From the NCBI GenBank assembly GCA_016287975.1, contig JAEEXV010000089.1, positions 1 to 22,108 on the forward strand: a DNA stretch of 22,108 bases, in the 5' to 3' direction. Shown one piece after another: positions 1 to 10,400 of this stretch; position 1 is the first letter of the stretch; each line of letters starts with the position of its first letter. The position numbers and the translations under genes were made by a program. The notes below the pieces were generated by a model that worked only from the letters and a program-made list of their open reading frames with translations, did not search any database and was not told where the DNA came from. The DNA comes from Lentisphaeria bacterium (lineage in GTDB: Bacteria > Verrucomicrobiota > Lentisphaeria > Oligosphaerales > Oligosphaeraceae).

Positions 1-1
1 C

Positions 2-133
2 CCCCCCGGCGCCAACGCGACCTACCTCAAGCCCGACGGCACCGTCCTGAAGCAAGTCCGCCTCGACGTCACCGGCAACCGCCTCCGTCTTCCCATGATT
101 CCCGAATGCTACAAAGTCCAACTCAAACCGTAA
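2..133 (+). CDS. C-terminal fragment of an unidentified protein (left-truncated)
   Basis: An open frame enters from the left edge and stops with TAA at 131-133, giving 43 visible residues. The segment ends [15 protein letters not shown] and contains a [11 protein letters not shown] stretch. The alternation of hydrophobic and polar residues looks like the closing strands of a beta-sandwich or other all-beta domain, but no family can be named from so little. Codon use (C-ending codons throughout) matches the neighbouring pseudopilin. The stop lies 14 bp before the next start, so the two are probably co-transcribed. Extracellular or surface function would be consistent with a following pseudopilin, but that is only inference. 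Confidence 0.6.
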   Translation, partial: PPGANATYLKPDGTVLKQVRLDVTGNRLRLPMIPECYKVQLKP

Positions 134-138
134 AGGAG
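133..138 (+). promoter_or_regulatory. Shine-Dalgarno of the pseudopilin gene
   Basis: AAGGAG overlaps the stop codon of the upstream frame and lies 9 bp before ATG 148. It decides the start: the longer in-frame ATG at 106 has no such site and would put a charged 14-residue leader before the prepilin signal. Confidence 0.8.
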
Positions 139-147
139 AAAACCACC

Positions 148-855
148 ATGCGACAATCCCGTCTCTTCACCCTCATCGAACTCCTCGTCGTCATCGCGAT
201 TATCGCGATCCTGGCCTCGATGCTGCTGCCCGCCTTGTCGAAGGCCCGCGAGAAGGCACGCTCCATCAACTGCACCAGCAACATGAAGCAAATAGGCCTC
301 GCTAACGCGATGTACATGGAGGAGTTCAACGAGTGGTATCCGAAGGCCTTCCCGTACAGCGGCGGTTGGGCCAAGTGCTTTATGGACTACCACTACATCG
401 GTTCCTACCGCACCTACTGGTGCCCCTCCCAGATGGCCGGCTACAAGCCCGGCGCCCCCATCCCCGGCTCCAGCGGCTACTACAGCCTGACTTCCTACCT
501 GCACTACGGCATCAACTACATGAGCATCGGCTCCTCCAACCGCTATCCCAATGACTGCGGCGGCGACAAGGGCATGCCCTGCCACGCCAGCAGAATCCAT
601 GAGCCATCCAAGGTACTCCTCTTCGTCGACAGCTGGTCCAACGGCGGCACCACCAAGGAAAACGGCACCTACATCGTCTATGACAGTTACGGCGCCACCA
701 CGGGCGTCCCCGCCAACCGCCATGACACCGCGGCCAACATCACCTGGTGCGACGGCCACGTCGACAGCATGAAAGCCCCCACTCCCCAGGATTTCTACAC
801 GGTCGGCAAACTCCACAGTTACGCCAACGTGACCTCCTACTGGCGCCGCCGCTGA
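148..855 (+). CDS. Prepilin-type N-terminal domain protein (DUF1559-like pseudopilin)
   Basis: The 235-aa product starts with a short basic leader (MRQSRL) followed at residue 7 by [16 protein letters not shown] and LLPAL, the class III prepilin signal recognised by a prepilin peptidase; Glu11 is the conserved E5 of the mature protein. The hydrophobic helix (about 8-29) would anchor or assemble the protein in the inner membrane or a pseudopilus. Residues 31-60 are the usual KAREKAR...NMKQIG amphipathic helix. The C-terminal half has aromatic-rich loops with Cys77, Cys92, Cys137 and Cys145, and ends with the H-x9-DG signature (His192, Asp202-Gly203) known from the PVC-type DUF1559/H-X9-DG family. 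The residue before the cleavage site is Leu6 rather than the canonical Gly. The role of these abundant proteins is unknown; type II secretion-like surface structures are the usual guess. Confidence 0.9.
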   Translation: MRQSRLFTLIELLVVIAIIAILASMLLPALSKAREKARSINCTSNMKQIGLANAMYMEEFNEWYPKAFPYSGGWAKCFMDYHYIGSYRTYWCPSQMAGYKPGAPIPGSSGYYSLTSYLHYGINYMSIGSSNRYPNDCGGDKGMPCHASRIHEPSKVLLFVDSWSNGGTTKENGTYIVYDSYGATTGVPANRHDTAANITWCDGHVDSMKAPTPQDFYTVGKLHSYANVTSYWRRR

Positions 856-883
856 TATTTGGGCGCGGGCGGCGCGTGCTGTG

Positions 884-903
884 CCGGGCCATTCTTGGCC
901 CGG
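884..903. terminator. Hairpin 3' of the pseudopilin gene
   Basis: Perfect 8-bp inverted repeat (CCGGGCCA / TGGCCCGG) around a TTCT loop, 28 bp after the pseudopilin stop. There is no T-tract, so termination is inferred from position between convergent genes. Confidence 0.4.
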
Positions 904-922
904 AGCGACCGCAGACATAGGC

Positions 923-942
923 CCGCCGGGCAAGCCCGGCGG
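923..942. terminator. Second GC hairpin in the convergent gap
   Basis: Perfect 9-bp inverted repeat (CCGCCGGGC / GCCCGGCGG) around an AA loop, 19 bp beyond the first hairpin. It lacks a T-tract. It could act as a bidirectional terminator or RNA 3'-end protector for the converging pseudopilin and Sel1 transcripts. Confidence 0.4.
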
Positions 943-992
943 CACACGCAGCCCGCCGTTCCACCCGCGCATATTTGGCGCGCGCCTGAAGC

Positions 993-1048
993 GTAGCCAC
1001 GGCGTCCCGCCGTGGCTGGCGGGTGAATTGGCCGCCGTCGCATATCGC
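993..1048 (+). repeat. REP-like 56-bp intergenic repeat, copy A
   Basis: This 56-bp unit matches 1135-1190 at 54 of 56 positions. It opens with a perfect 9-bp palindrome (AGCCACGGC / GCCGTGGCT at 995-1003 and 1009-1017, loop GTCCC), followed by an identical GGCGGGTGAATTGGCCGCCG-type flank. It is non-coding and sits between convergent genes, the typical location of REP/BIME-like elements. Confidence 0.85.
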
Positions 1049-1080
1049 CAGCGTGTTCGGGAAAGATTTCGCTCACCGAG

Positions 1081-1106
1081 GCAGCCACGGCGGGACGCCG
1101 TGGCTA
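1081..1106 (-). repeat. REP-like palindrome, inverted partial copy
   Basis: The same 9-bp-stem palindrome as the flanking copies, but its loop reads GGGAC, the reverse complement of the GTCCC loop in copy A. Read on the minus strand, 25 consecutive bases match copy A from 994 on. Only the hairpin part is present, not the 30-bp flank, so it is an inverted, shortened unit between two direct copies. Confidence 0.8.
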
Positions 1107-1134
1107 TGTCCGTGAGTTCGGCCTGCTGGAAAAA

Positions 1135-1190
1135 GTAGCCACGGCGTTCCGCCGTGGCTGGCGGGTGAATTGGCCGCCGTCGCATGTCGC
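1135..1190 (+). repeat. REP-like 56-bp intergenic repeat, copy B
   Basis: Second full-length direct copy; it differs from copy A only in the loop (GTTCC instead of GTCCC) and at one base near the 3' end. It ends 5 bp before the Sel1 gene's stop codon, so the Sel1 transcript would read into this hairpin immediately after translation ends. Confidence 0.85.
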
Positions 1191-1195
1191 GCGCT

Positions 1196-2836
1196 TTACA
1201 GGGGGGAATTGAGTCGGATCCAGCGGATGCCTTCACACAGTTGGCTGGCTTTCGGGGAATCCTTGGCGAGGGGGGCGAGGAGTTTCTCGGCGGCGTCCAG
1301 ATCGCGGGTGGCGCCGCCGTATCCGTAAATGAGGCGCTGGGCGAGTGCGATGGCGGCGTCGGCGTCGATGGCGGCGGCGCGCTGCAGGCATTGGATGGAG
1401 CGGCCCGCGTCGGGGGCGGTGCCGATGCCGTTGTCGAAGACCTGCGCCAGGCGCTCCAGCGCGACGGGGTCGCCTGCGGCGGCGAGTTCCTCCAGTTCGC
1501 GGACGAGGTCGGCTCGTTCGAGGCCAGTGTCGAGGCCGTAGATGGCCAATGTCGCGCGGCTGACGCGGGCGACGGGATCCTTCTGGGCGGCGGCCTTCCG
1601 CAGCCATGCGAGGGCCTGGTCGCGCTGCCCCCGAAACAGCATTTCCGTGGCCAGGGAGGTCTGCGCAATGGAGTTGCCGAGTTCGGCGGCGGGCAACAGG
1701 TAGCGCTGGATGGCGGTCTCGAAACCTGGGATGATGCCCATCTGGCTGTAGTACCAGAGCAGCAGCATGGCGTCGGAGGAGCCGTTCTGCGCGGCCTGGT
1801 GGAGCCATTCGATGGCGGCGGGATGGTCGGTGGCCTGGCCGATTCCGAAGTCGCAGGCGAGGGCGAGGAGATATTGGGCGCGGGCGTCCTTGCGTTGGGC
1901 GCGCGCTGGGAGCGCGGCGGTTTCGCGGGGCGTCAGCAGCGACAGATGTTGGCGCAGCGCCGATGCGTAGTTGTTGGCGGGGGCGGCCTTGTCGAGCCAG
2001 CGCCTTGCCTCGTCGGTCTGGCCTTCGCGGAGGAGGCAGATGGCGAGGGTGAGTTGCGCTTGGGGCGAGTCCAGTGCCGCCGCCTGCCGAAATGCCGTCA
2101 TGGCGGCGGCTCGGTCGGGAGTGGTGCCGTGTCCAGTCAGGTGGCAGCATCCGACCTCGAAGATGCAGCTGCGGTTGCCTGCGCGCGCGCCGTCCTGGAA
2201 AGCCTGGAAGGCCTTGGCGTAGTCGCGCGGCGTCGCGAGGCCGTTCAGGTGGAAGAGGCCGAGTTGAAACATGGCGTAGTTGCTGCCACGCTTTGCGGCC
2301 TGCTGGAAGCATTGGAACGCCTCGGGGAGACTGGGGGCGGTGCCGAGGCCGAAATGGAGACAGAAGCCCTGCATCGCCTGCGCGAATGGGTCGGTCTGCG
2401 CGGCATCCTGGAAGAGGCGCAGGGCCTCGGCTGGATTCGGCGGAAGATTGACCGCGCCGTGCAACAGGAGCACGGCGAGCATGGTGCGGGCGTGGGCATT
2501 GCCCTGTTCGGCGGCGGCGGCGAGCCACTTGCGGGCTTCGGCCAGGTCAAGCGGCCCGCCGAAACCCGTGCGGCAGAAGTTGGCGAGGGTGCCCTGGCTG
2601 CGGGCGTGGCCCTGCGCCGCGAGGACAGCGACGCGTCGTCGCGCCTCGGCGGGGTCGTAGCGCACGCCATAGCCGCTGGCATGGCACATGGCCAACTGGA
2701 GGGCGGCGTTCAAATCGCCCTTGTCCGCTTCTGCCCGCAGCCGCCGAACGGCGTTGATTGCGCCGATGGCGGTGAGGCCAGCAGCGGAAAGCACGACTGT
2801 CGCCGCGCAGAGAAAGAACAGGGATAGGTGGCGCAT
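1196..2836 (-). CDS. Sel1-like repeat protein with N-terminal membrane anchor
   Basis: The 546-aa product begins MRHLSLFFLCAATVVLSAAG, a signal peptide or signal anchor (about 4-26) that would place the rest outside the cytoplasmic membrane. From about residue 30 to 540 it consists of about a dozen 35-37-residue helical repeats of the Sel1/TPR type, recognisable by recurring A..LG..Y..G.G...D...A..W...AA..G patterns (for example GYGVRYDPAEARR, FDNGIGTAPDAGRS, YGYGGATRDLDAAE). Such proteins are protein-protein interaction scaffolds; no catalytic domain is visible. The start ATG has no obvious Shine-Dalgarno sequence. It is the last gene of the minus-strand run, separated from the prenyl synthase by a minisatellite. 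The partner is unknown. Confidence 0.88.
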   Translation of the reverse strand: MRHLSLFFLCAATVVLSAAGLTAIGAINAVRRLRAEADKGDLNAALQLAMCHASGYGVRYDPAEARRRVAVLAAQGHARSQGTLANFCRTGFGGPLDLAEARKWLAAAAEQGNAHARTMLAVLLLHGAVNLPPNPAEALRLFQDAAQTDPFAQAMQGFCLHFGLGTAPSLPEAFQCFQQAAKRGSNYAMFQLGLFHLNGLATPRDYAKAFQAFQDGARAGNRSCIFEVGCCHLTGHGTTPDRAAAMTAFRQAAALDSPQAQLTLAICLLREGQTDEARRWLDKAAPANNYASALRQHLSLLTPRETAALPARAQRKDARAQYLLALACDFGIGQATDHPAAIEWLHQAAQNGSSDAMLLLWYYSQMGIIPGFETAIQRYLLPAAELGNSIAQTSLATEMLFRGQRDQALAWLRKAAAQKDPVARVSRATLAIYGLDTGLERADLVRELEELAAAGDPVALERLAQVFDNGIGTAPDAGRSIQCLQRAAAIDADAAIALAQRLIYGYGGATRDLDAAEKLLAPLAKDSPKASQLCEGIRWIRLNSPL

Positions 2837-2892
2837 CGTTGCAGAAGTCGGGAGGGGGGGTGAAGCGCGTGCGCTTTTGGGGGGCAGAGATG

Positions 2893-3075
2893 CCGGAGTT
2901 TCCGGATTTTCCGGATTTTCCGGATTTTCCGGATTTTCCGGAGTTTCCGGATTTTCCGGATTTTCCGGAGTTTCCGGAGTTTCCGGATTTTCCGGAGTTT
3001 CCGGAGTTTCCGGAGTTTCCGGATTTTCCGGATCTTCTGGAGTTTCCGGATCTGCCGGAGTTTCCGGATCTTCTG
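2893..3075. repeat. 9-bp minisatellite, 20 units of CCGGA(G/T)TTT
   Basis: Twenty head-to-tail 9-bp units fill most of the 248-bp gap between the prenyl synthase stop (3085) and the Sel1 start (2836). Units differ almost only at the sixth base (G or T); the order from 2893 is G T T T T G T T G G T G G G T T G T G T. The last five units carry additional changes (CTT, CTG), as expected if the right end is older or less often copied. The plus-strand frame would encode PEF/PDF tripeptides, but no gene start supports translation. On the minus strand it lies in the presumed leader of the Sel1 gene. Confidence 0.9.
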
Positions 3076-3084
3076 GGGGTGAAC

Positions 3085-4182
3085 TCAGCGGTTTCGGCGG
3101 GTGAGGGTGTCGGCCCAGGCGGTGAGGAGGCGCCGTGCGTTGTCGTCGGGGATGGCGGCGAGGGCCTGCTCGGTTTCGTCGATGAGGCGCTGGGCGCGCT
3201 GTCGATTGTCGGCGAGGGCGCCCGTGACCTCGACGACTTCGCGGACTGCGGCGAGGTCGCGTTCGTCGCAGTCGGGGTTTCCGAGGCGGGTTTCAAGGAG
3301 CTGGCGTGCGGCGGGGGGAGCTTTTTGCCAGGCCTCGACGACGAGGAGGGTGCGCTTGCCCTCGCGCAGGTCGGAGCCGATGGGCTTTCCGAGTTGGCGT
3401 TCGTCGCCGTAGAGGCCGAGGATGTCGTCCTGGATCTGGAATGCGATGCCTGCGCCCGAGGCGGCCTCGGCGAGGATGCGGGAAGGGGTGCAATCCTCGA
3501 TGGGGGTGGCGGCGCCGAGGGCGGCTCCGCATTCGGCGGCGAATGCGAGGAGGAGGCCGGTCTTGAGGCGCATCATCTGCTCGACCTCGGCGAGGGTGAC
3601 CTGCGGGAGCGGGCGGAAGGAGAGTTCGACGTCGAGTTGCTCGCCCTGGAGCAGTCCTGGATTGAGGACGCCTGCCTGGCGCCGCAGGATGGAGAGGATG
3701 ACCTGGAGCGGGAAGCAGGCGGGGTCGAGGGAGGCGAAGAACAGGGCGGAGTTGCCGAAGAGGAGGTCGCCCGCGATGATGGCGGTGTTGACGCCGTGCG
3801 CGGCGGCGGCGGCGGCGGGGAGTTCGGGATGGCGGCGGGCGACCAGGGTGTGGACGGTGGGCGCGCCCCGCCGCAGCGTGTCCTGGTCGATGATGTCGTC
3901 GTGCACGAGGGTCGCGGTATGGTAGGTCTCGACGGCGGCGGCGGCGGGCAGAAGCGGCCTGAGGTCGCCCTCGTATCCAGCGGCGAGGGCGGATAGGACG
4001 AGCAGCACGGGGCGCAGCGCCTTGCCGCCGCGCCGCAGGTATGCGGCGGAGCCTTCGGCGAGGTCGGGCGTCAGCCCCTCGGGGGCGCGCCCGAGGGTGG
4101 TCGCCAGGTATGCGCGCGTGGCGTCGGCGATGCGTTCGGCGGCATCGGGATAGAAGACGGATTTGAGGGCGGCGAGATCCAT
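3085..4182 (-). CDS. Polyprenyl (farnesyl/geranylgeranyl-type) diphosphate synthase
   Basis: The 365-aa protein is a trans-isoprenyl diphosphate synthase, which condenses isopentenyl diphosphate with allylic diphosphates in the cytosol. The first aspartate-rich motif is in LVHDDIIDQDTLRRG (DDxxD), preceded by GGKALRPVL, the substrate-binding region; the second lies in FQIQDDILGLYGD, followed by GKPIGSDLREGKRTLL, the canonical basic stretch. GDLLFG lies between them. Length is somewhat above the usual 300-350. The exact chain length cannot be decided from sequence alone. The start ATG lies 3 bp after the nagA stop, so it is co-transcribed with nagA. No Shine-Dalgarno sequence is evident, so translation may depend on coupling. 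Likely role: precursor for quinone, undecaprenyl or other isoprenoid lipids. Confidence 0.93.
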   Translation of the reverse strand: MDLAALKSVFYPDAAERIADATRAYLATTLGRAPEGLTPDLAEGSAAYLRRGGKALRPVLLVLSALAAGYEGDLRPLLPAAAAVETYHTATLVHDDIIDQDTLRRGAPTVHTLVARRHPELPAAAAAAHGVNTAIIAGDLLFGNSALFFASLDPACFPLQVILSILRRQAGVLNPGLLQGEQLDVELSFRPLPQVTLAEVEQMMRLKTGLLLAFAAECGAALGAATPIEDCTPSRILAEAASGAGIAFQIQDDILGLYGDERQLGKPIGSDLREGKRTLLVVEAWQKAPPAARQLLETRLGNPDCDERDLAAVREVVEVTGALADNRQRAQRLIDETEQALAAIPDDNARRLLTAWADTLTRRNR

Positions 4183-4185
4183 TTG

Positions 4186-5328
4186 TCAGATGCGCTTTTG
4201 GCCGTTGAGGAAGACCTGGGCGACGCAGAACTGGTCGTCGAGGACGGCGAGGTTGGCGCGGAAGCCCGCCTGGATGCGGCCGAGGTCGGCGATCCCGAGC
4301 TCCTCGGCCTGGTTCAGCGAGGTGGCGCGGACGAGTTCGGCGAGGGGCAGTCCAGTGACCTCGTGGACGTTGCGGAGGGCCTCGTTCATGCGCAGGATGC
4401 TGCCTGCGAGGGCGCCGTTGGTGGCGAGGCGGGCGGCGCCGTCCTTGACGATGACGTCGAGGCCGCCGAGCTGGTATTTCCCAGGCTGGAGGCCGCTGGC
4501 CTCCATGGCGTCGGTGATGAGGAGGATGTGGGCGAGGTCGTGCTTGCGGAAGGCGAGGCGGATCATGTCGGGGCAGAGGTGGATCTTGTCGCAGATCATC
4601 TCGATGTAGATGTCGTCGCGGAGAAGGCCTGCGCCGACCATGCCGATGGTGCGGTGGTGGAGCTTGGTCATCTGGTTGCAGAAGTGCGTGAGGCGGCGCA
4701 GCCCGCGCAGATAGCCGCCCTGGAACTGCTCCATGGTGGCGTTGGTGTGGCCGCAGGAGGGGAGGATGCCCGCGGCGAGGAGGTCGTCGGTGAAGGGGAT
4801 GGCGCCAGGCAGTTCGATGGCGTAGCTGACGACCTTGACGGGGGAGATGGCGTTGAGGCGCATGACCTCGGCGCCGTCGGGGTTGCGCTGGTAGGCGGGG
4901 TTCTGCGCGCCGAGGCATTCGGGGTTGACATAGGGGCCTTCGAGGTGGGTTCCGATGACCTCGGCGCCGTCGGGGGCGTTGCGGTAGCGCTCGATGTGTG
5001 CGAGGGCCTTGGAGAGTTTCTCCTCGGAGAGGGTCAGGGTGGTGGGGCAGCAGCTGGTCACGCCCTCGCGGAGTTTGGCGGCTCCGATGGCGGGCATCGC
5101 CTTCGGGTCGTCGGTGGTGGTCTCGTAGCCCATCGCGCCGTGGAAGTGCATGTCGATGAAGCCAGGGACGACCAGTTTGCCGCCTGCGTCGTAGGTCTCG
5201 GCGGCCTGCGGGAGGGCCTCGCCCGCAAAATACAGGCGGCGGATGCGGCCGTTTTCGAGTTCGATGGCGGCATTGGATTTATCGATGCCAGGGGAGACAA
5301 GGCGGGCGTTGGTGATCAGCATGGACAT
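4186..5328 (-). CDS. nagA: N-acetylglucosamine-6-phosphate deacetylase
   Basis: The 380-aa product is an amidohydrolase that removes acetate from GlcNAc-6-phosphate in amino-sugar and peptidoglycan recycling. Motifs in order: PGFIDMHFHGAMG (start of the TIM barrel and metal site), THLEGPY (metal-binding Glu), GAQNPAY (substrate loop), GHTNA and THFCNQM (metal and substrate His/Asn), and LLITDAMEASG with the catalytic Asp. Length matches the family. MSM offers two in-frame ATGs (5328 and 5322); the first is chosen, although neither has a good Shine-Dalgarno sequence. It is followed at once by the prenyl synthase. No nagB or transporter is nearby, so the rest of the pathway must be elsewhere. 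Confidence 0.95.
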   Translation of the reverse strand: MSMLITNARLVSPGIDKSNAAIELENGRIRRLYFAGEALPQAAETYDAGGKLVVPGFIDMHFHGAMGYETTTDDPKAMPAIGAAKLREGVTSCCPTTLTLSEEKLSKALAHIERYRNAPDGAEVIGTHLEGPYVNPECLGAQNPAYQRNPDGAEVMRLNAISPVKVVSYAIELPGAIPFTDDLLAAGILPSCGHTNATMEQFQGGYLRGLRRLTHFCNQMTKLHHRTIGMVGAGLLRDDIYIEMICDKIHLCPDMIRLAFRKHDLAHILLITDAMEASGLQPGKYQLGGLDVIVKDGAARLATNGALAGSILRMNEALRNVHEVTGLPLAELVRATSLNQAEELGIADLGRIQAGFRANLAVLDDQFCVAQVFLNGQKRI

Positions 5329-5416
5329 GGTGAAATTAGGGTGGATTGAGAGTTGGAACGGGGAAATCGGAATTCGGGACTGGTGGCGCGGCAATGCCCC
5401 AGGCATGGGTTCTGTG

Positions 5417-5436
5417 CCTCGCCGTTTTCGGCGAGG
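5417..5436 (-). terminator. Hairpin after the histidine kinase gene
   Basis: Perfect 8-bp inverted repeat (CCTCGCCG / CGGCGAGG) with a four-base A/T loop, starting 5 bp past the kinase stop codon on the minus strand. There is no T-tract. It may limit read-through from the kinase into nagA. Confidence 0.4.
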
Positions 5437-5441
5437 GGTGG

Positions 5442-7388
<1,947 letters not shown>

Positions 7389-7421
7389 GGTTGTCGGTGC
7401 TGGCGGCGGTGCTGGCGGAAG

Positions 7422-7443
7422 GCTGGCCCGTGAGCGGGCCAGC
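7422..7443 (-). terminator. Hairpin between ileS and the histidine kinase
   Basis: Perfect 9-bp inverted repeat (GCTGGCCCG / CGGGCCAGC) around a 4-base loop, 13 bp after the ileS stop on the minus strand. It has no T-tract but is well placed to end or attenuate the ileS transcript. Confidence 0.5.
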
Positions 7444-7456
7444 GCGGGGGATTCGG

Positions 7457-10400
7457 CTATGCCTTCTGGAGGCGGAAGGCGGCCTTGTGGCCTGCGAGTT
7501 CGACCTCGGCGAAGGCGGAGGTGTCGGCGTCGGGGGCGGCGGGGGCGAGTTCGACGGCGAGGGTCTCGTTGCAGATGTAGTCCTGCTGCTTGGCGAGGGC
7601 CTCGGCGACGGGGCCGTCCGCGCGGTACTGGATGCGGATGCGGTCGACGACGGCGAAGTCCTGTTCCTTGCGGAGGTTCTGGAGTTTGGAGACAACCTCG
7701 CGGGCCCAGCCTTCGAGGAGGAGTTCGTCGGTGAGTCGGGTGTCGAGGGCGACGGTGACGGCGCCCTCGTTGGCGACGGTGAGGCCCGCCTTTTCGGTGC
7801 GGCTGATGAGGATGTCGTCGGCGGCGAGGGTGAAATCGCCGAGGGTGATGGCGCCGTCGAGCTGCAGGGCGCGGATGGCCTTTCCGTCCATGGCGGCGAT
7901 GAGTTTGGCGAGGGCGCCGAGCTGCTTGCCGTATTTGGGGCCGAGTCGCTTGAGGTTGGGCTTGGCGGCGAGGGAGACGAGTTTCTCCTCGTCCTCCTCG
8001 ACGGTGACCTTCTTGACGTTGAGTTCCTCGGCGATGACCTCGGCCATGGCGGCGAGGTCGGCGCGCACCTGCGGGTCGAGGGAGACGAGGACGCACTCGG
8101 CGAGGGGCTGGCGCACCTTCTGCTTGGACTGGCTGCGGAGGAGGCGCCCCAGGGAGACGGCGGACATGGTGTGGGCCATGCGGGCGTTCAGGGCGTCGTC
8201 GCGGGCGGCCGCGTCTGGTTCGGGGTAGTCGCAGAGATGGACCGACTCGGGCATGGCGTCGGTGCGCAGGTTGCGGTAGATGTTCTCGGTGATGAACGGG
8301 ATGAAGGGCGCGGCGATCTGGCAGAAGGTCAGCAGGACGTAGTGGAGGGTCTGGTAGGCCTCGGCCTTGTCGTTGTCGTTGGTGCTGCGCCAGAAGCGTC
8401 GGCGGCTGCGGCGGATGTACCAGTTGGTGAGTTCGTCGAGGAAGCCAGTGAAGCGGGTCGCGCCGCGCTGCAGGTCATAGGCGTCCATGGCCTCGCGCAG
8501 ATCCTGGACGACGGTGGCGAGGCGGGAGAGGATCCAGCGGTCAAGGACGTTGGCGGGATTGGCGGGCGGGCGGGCGGCGTCGCCCTCGGGCCGCCAGTGG
8601 TCGATGCGGGCGTACATGGCGAGGAAGCTGTAGGAGTTCCACAGCGGGAGCAGCACGGTGCGCATCATCTCGCGGACGGCGGTCTCGGAGAAGCGCAGGT
8701 CCTCGGCGCGCACGACGGGGGAGGCGAGCAGGCAGAGGCGCAGCGCGTCGGCGCCGTACTGGTTGACGACCTCGAGGGGGTCGGGGTAGTTCTTGAGGCG
8801 CTTGCTCATCTTGCGGCCGTCCTCGGCGAGGACGAGGCCGTTGACGACGACGTGCTGGAAGGCGGGCTTGTCGAAGAGGGCGGTGGAAAGGAGCATCAGG
8901 GTGTAGAACCATCCGCGGGTCTGGTCGAGGCCCTCGGCGATGAAGTCGGCGGGGAAGTTCTTCTCGACGAACTCCTTGTTCTCGAAGGGGTAGTGGGACT
9001 GCGCGTAGGGCATGGAGCCGGATTCGAACCAGCAGTCGAGCACCTCTGGGGTGCGGCGGTAGGTCTTGCCGTCCCGATGGATCTCGATCTGGTCGATGAA
9101 GTGCTTGTGGAGGTCGGAGACCTTGGCGCCAGAGAGGGCTTCGAGTTCGGCGACGCTGCCGATGCAGATGATGTCCTTGGGATCCTCGGTGTTGATCCAG
9201 AGCGGGATGCAGGATCCCCAGAAGCGGTTGCGCGAGATGTTCCAGTCGCGGGCGCCCGCGAGCCAGTTGGCGAAGCGGTGGGTGCCGATGGCCTCGGGCA
9301 TCCAGCTGGTCTGGGCGTTGTTCCTGAGCATGCGTTCGTGGAGGTCCTCGACGCGCACATACCAGGCGTCGATGGCGCGGTAGATGAGCGGGGTCTCGGT
9401 GCGCTCGCAGAAGGGGTAGCTGTGGACGATGGTGCCCTGGTGCACGAGTTTCCCGTTCTCCTTGAGCCACTTGATGACGCTCTTGTCGGCCTCCTTGCAC
9501 TGCATCCCCGCGAACTGCGGGACGGCGGCGGTGAACTTGGCCTCGGCGTCGAGCGGATCCTCCATCGCGATGCCCTCGCGCTGGCAGATGCGGTAGTCGT
9601 CTTCGCCGTAGGCGGGGGCGATGTGGACGATGCCGGTGCCGTCGTCGGCGGTGACATACTCGTCCATCACGATACGGTAGTCGTTTGGATGGCGTTCGGC
9701 GCACCAGTCGAAGATGGGCTCGTAGCGGGTGCCGACGAGGTCGCGGCCCTTGAGTTCCTTGAGGACGGTGTAGTCGTCGGGGGACTTGAAGACGGCCTGG
9801 AGGCGGGACTTGGCGAGGAGGTAGGCGTCCTGGCTGGCGCCGTCGCGGACGATGGCGTAGTCGAGGTCGGGGCCGACGCAGGCGGCGAGGTTGGACGGGA
9901 GGGTCCAGGGGGTGGTGGTCCAGATGACGACGTAGGAGGTGAAGCCGTCGAGTTCGGGCATCGGCGTCGGCCACGAGCGCACCTTCATGCGGACGGTGAC
10001 GGTGGGGTCCTGGACATCCTTGTAGTTGGCGCTGGCCTCGGAGTTGGAGAGTGGGGTGGTGAGTTTCCAGGAATATGGGACGATGCGGTGGGCCTTGTAG
10101 ACGCGGCCCTGCTCCCAGAGCTGCTTGAAGACCCACCAGACGGACTCCATGAAGGTCGCGTCCATCGTCTTGTAGCCGTGGTCGAAGTCGACCCAGCGTC
10201 CCATTCTGCGGACGGTGTTCTTCCATTCGGAGACGTAGGTCTGGACCATGGAGCGGCACTGTTCGTTGAACTTGTCGACGCCTGCGGCGAGGATGTCGGG
10301 GGCGCCGTTCAGGTTCAGGGCCTTCTGGGCGAGGGATTCGATGGGGAGGCCGTGGCAGTCCCAGCCGAAGGTGCGCGGGACGTAGCGTCCGCGCATGGTC

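Noticed and set aside
109..1668. 519-residue minus-strand frame covering the pseudopilin and the REP-like repeats
   Set aside because: It is antisense to the pseudopilin and out of frame with the Sel1 gene; its repeated MRRRPIHPPAT peptides are only the translated REP-like units.
1184..2827. 547-residue open frame on the plus strand opposite the Sel1 gene
   Set aside because: Same explanation: the minus-strand frame has a signal sequence and periodic Sel1 repeats, while the plus frame is compositionally biased and starts within the REP-like region.
2893..3075. CRISPR array
   Set aside because: The units are 9 bp with no spacers; this is a simple tandem repeat.
2839..3996. Plus-strand frame encoding (PEF/PDF)n followed by an acidic protein
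   Set aside because: Its N-terminus is the translated minisatellite and the remainder is antisense to the polyprenyl synthase; no ribosome-binding site is present.
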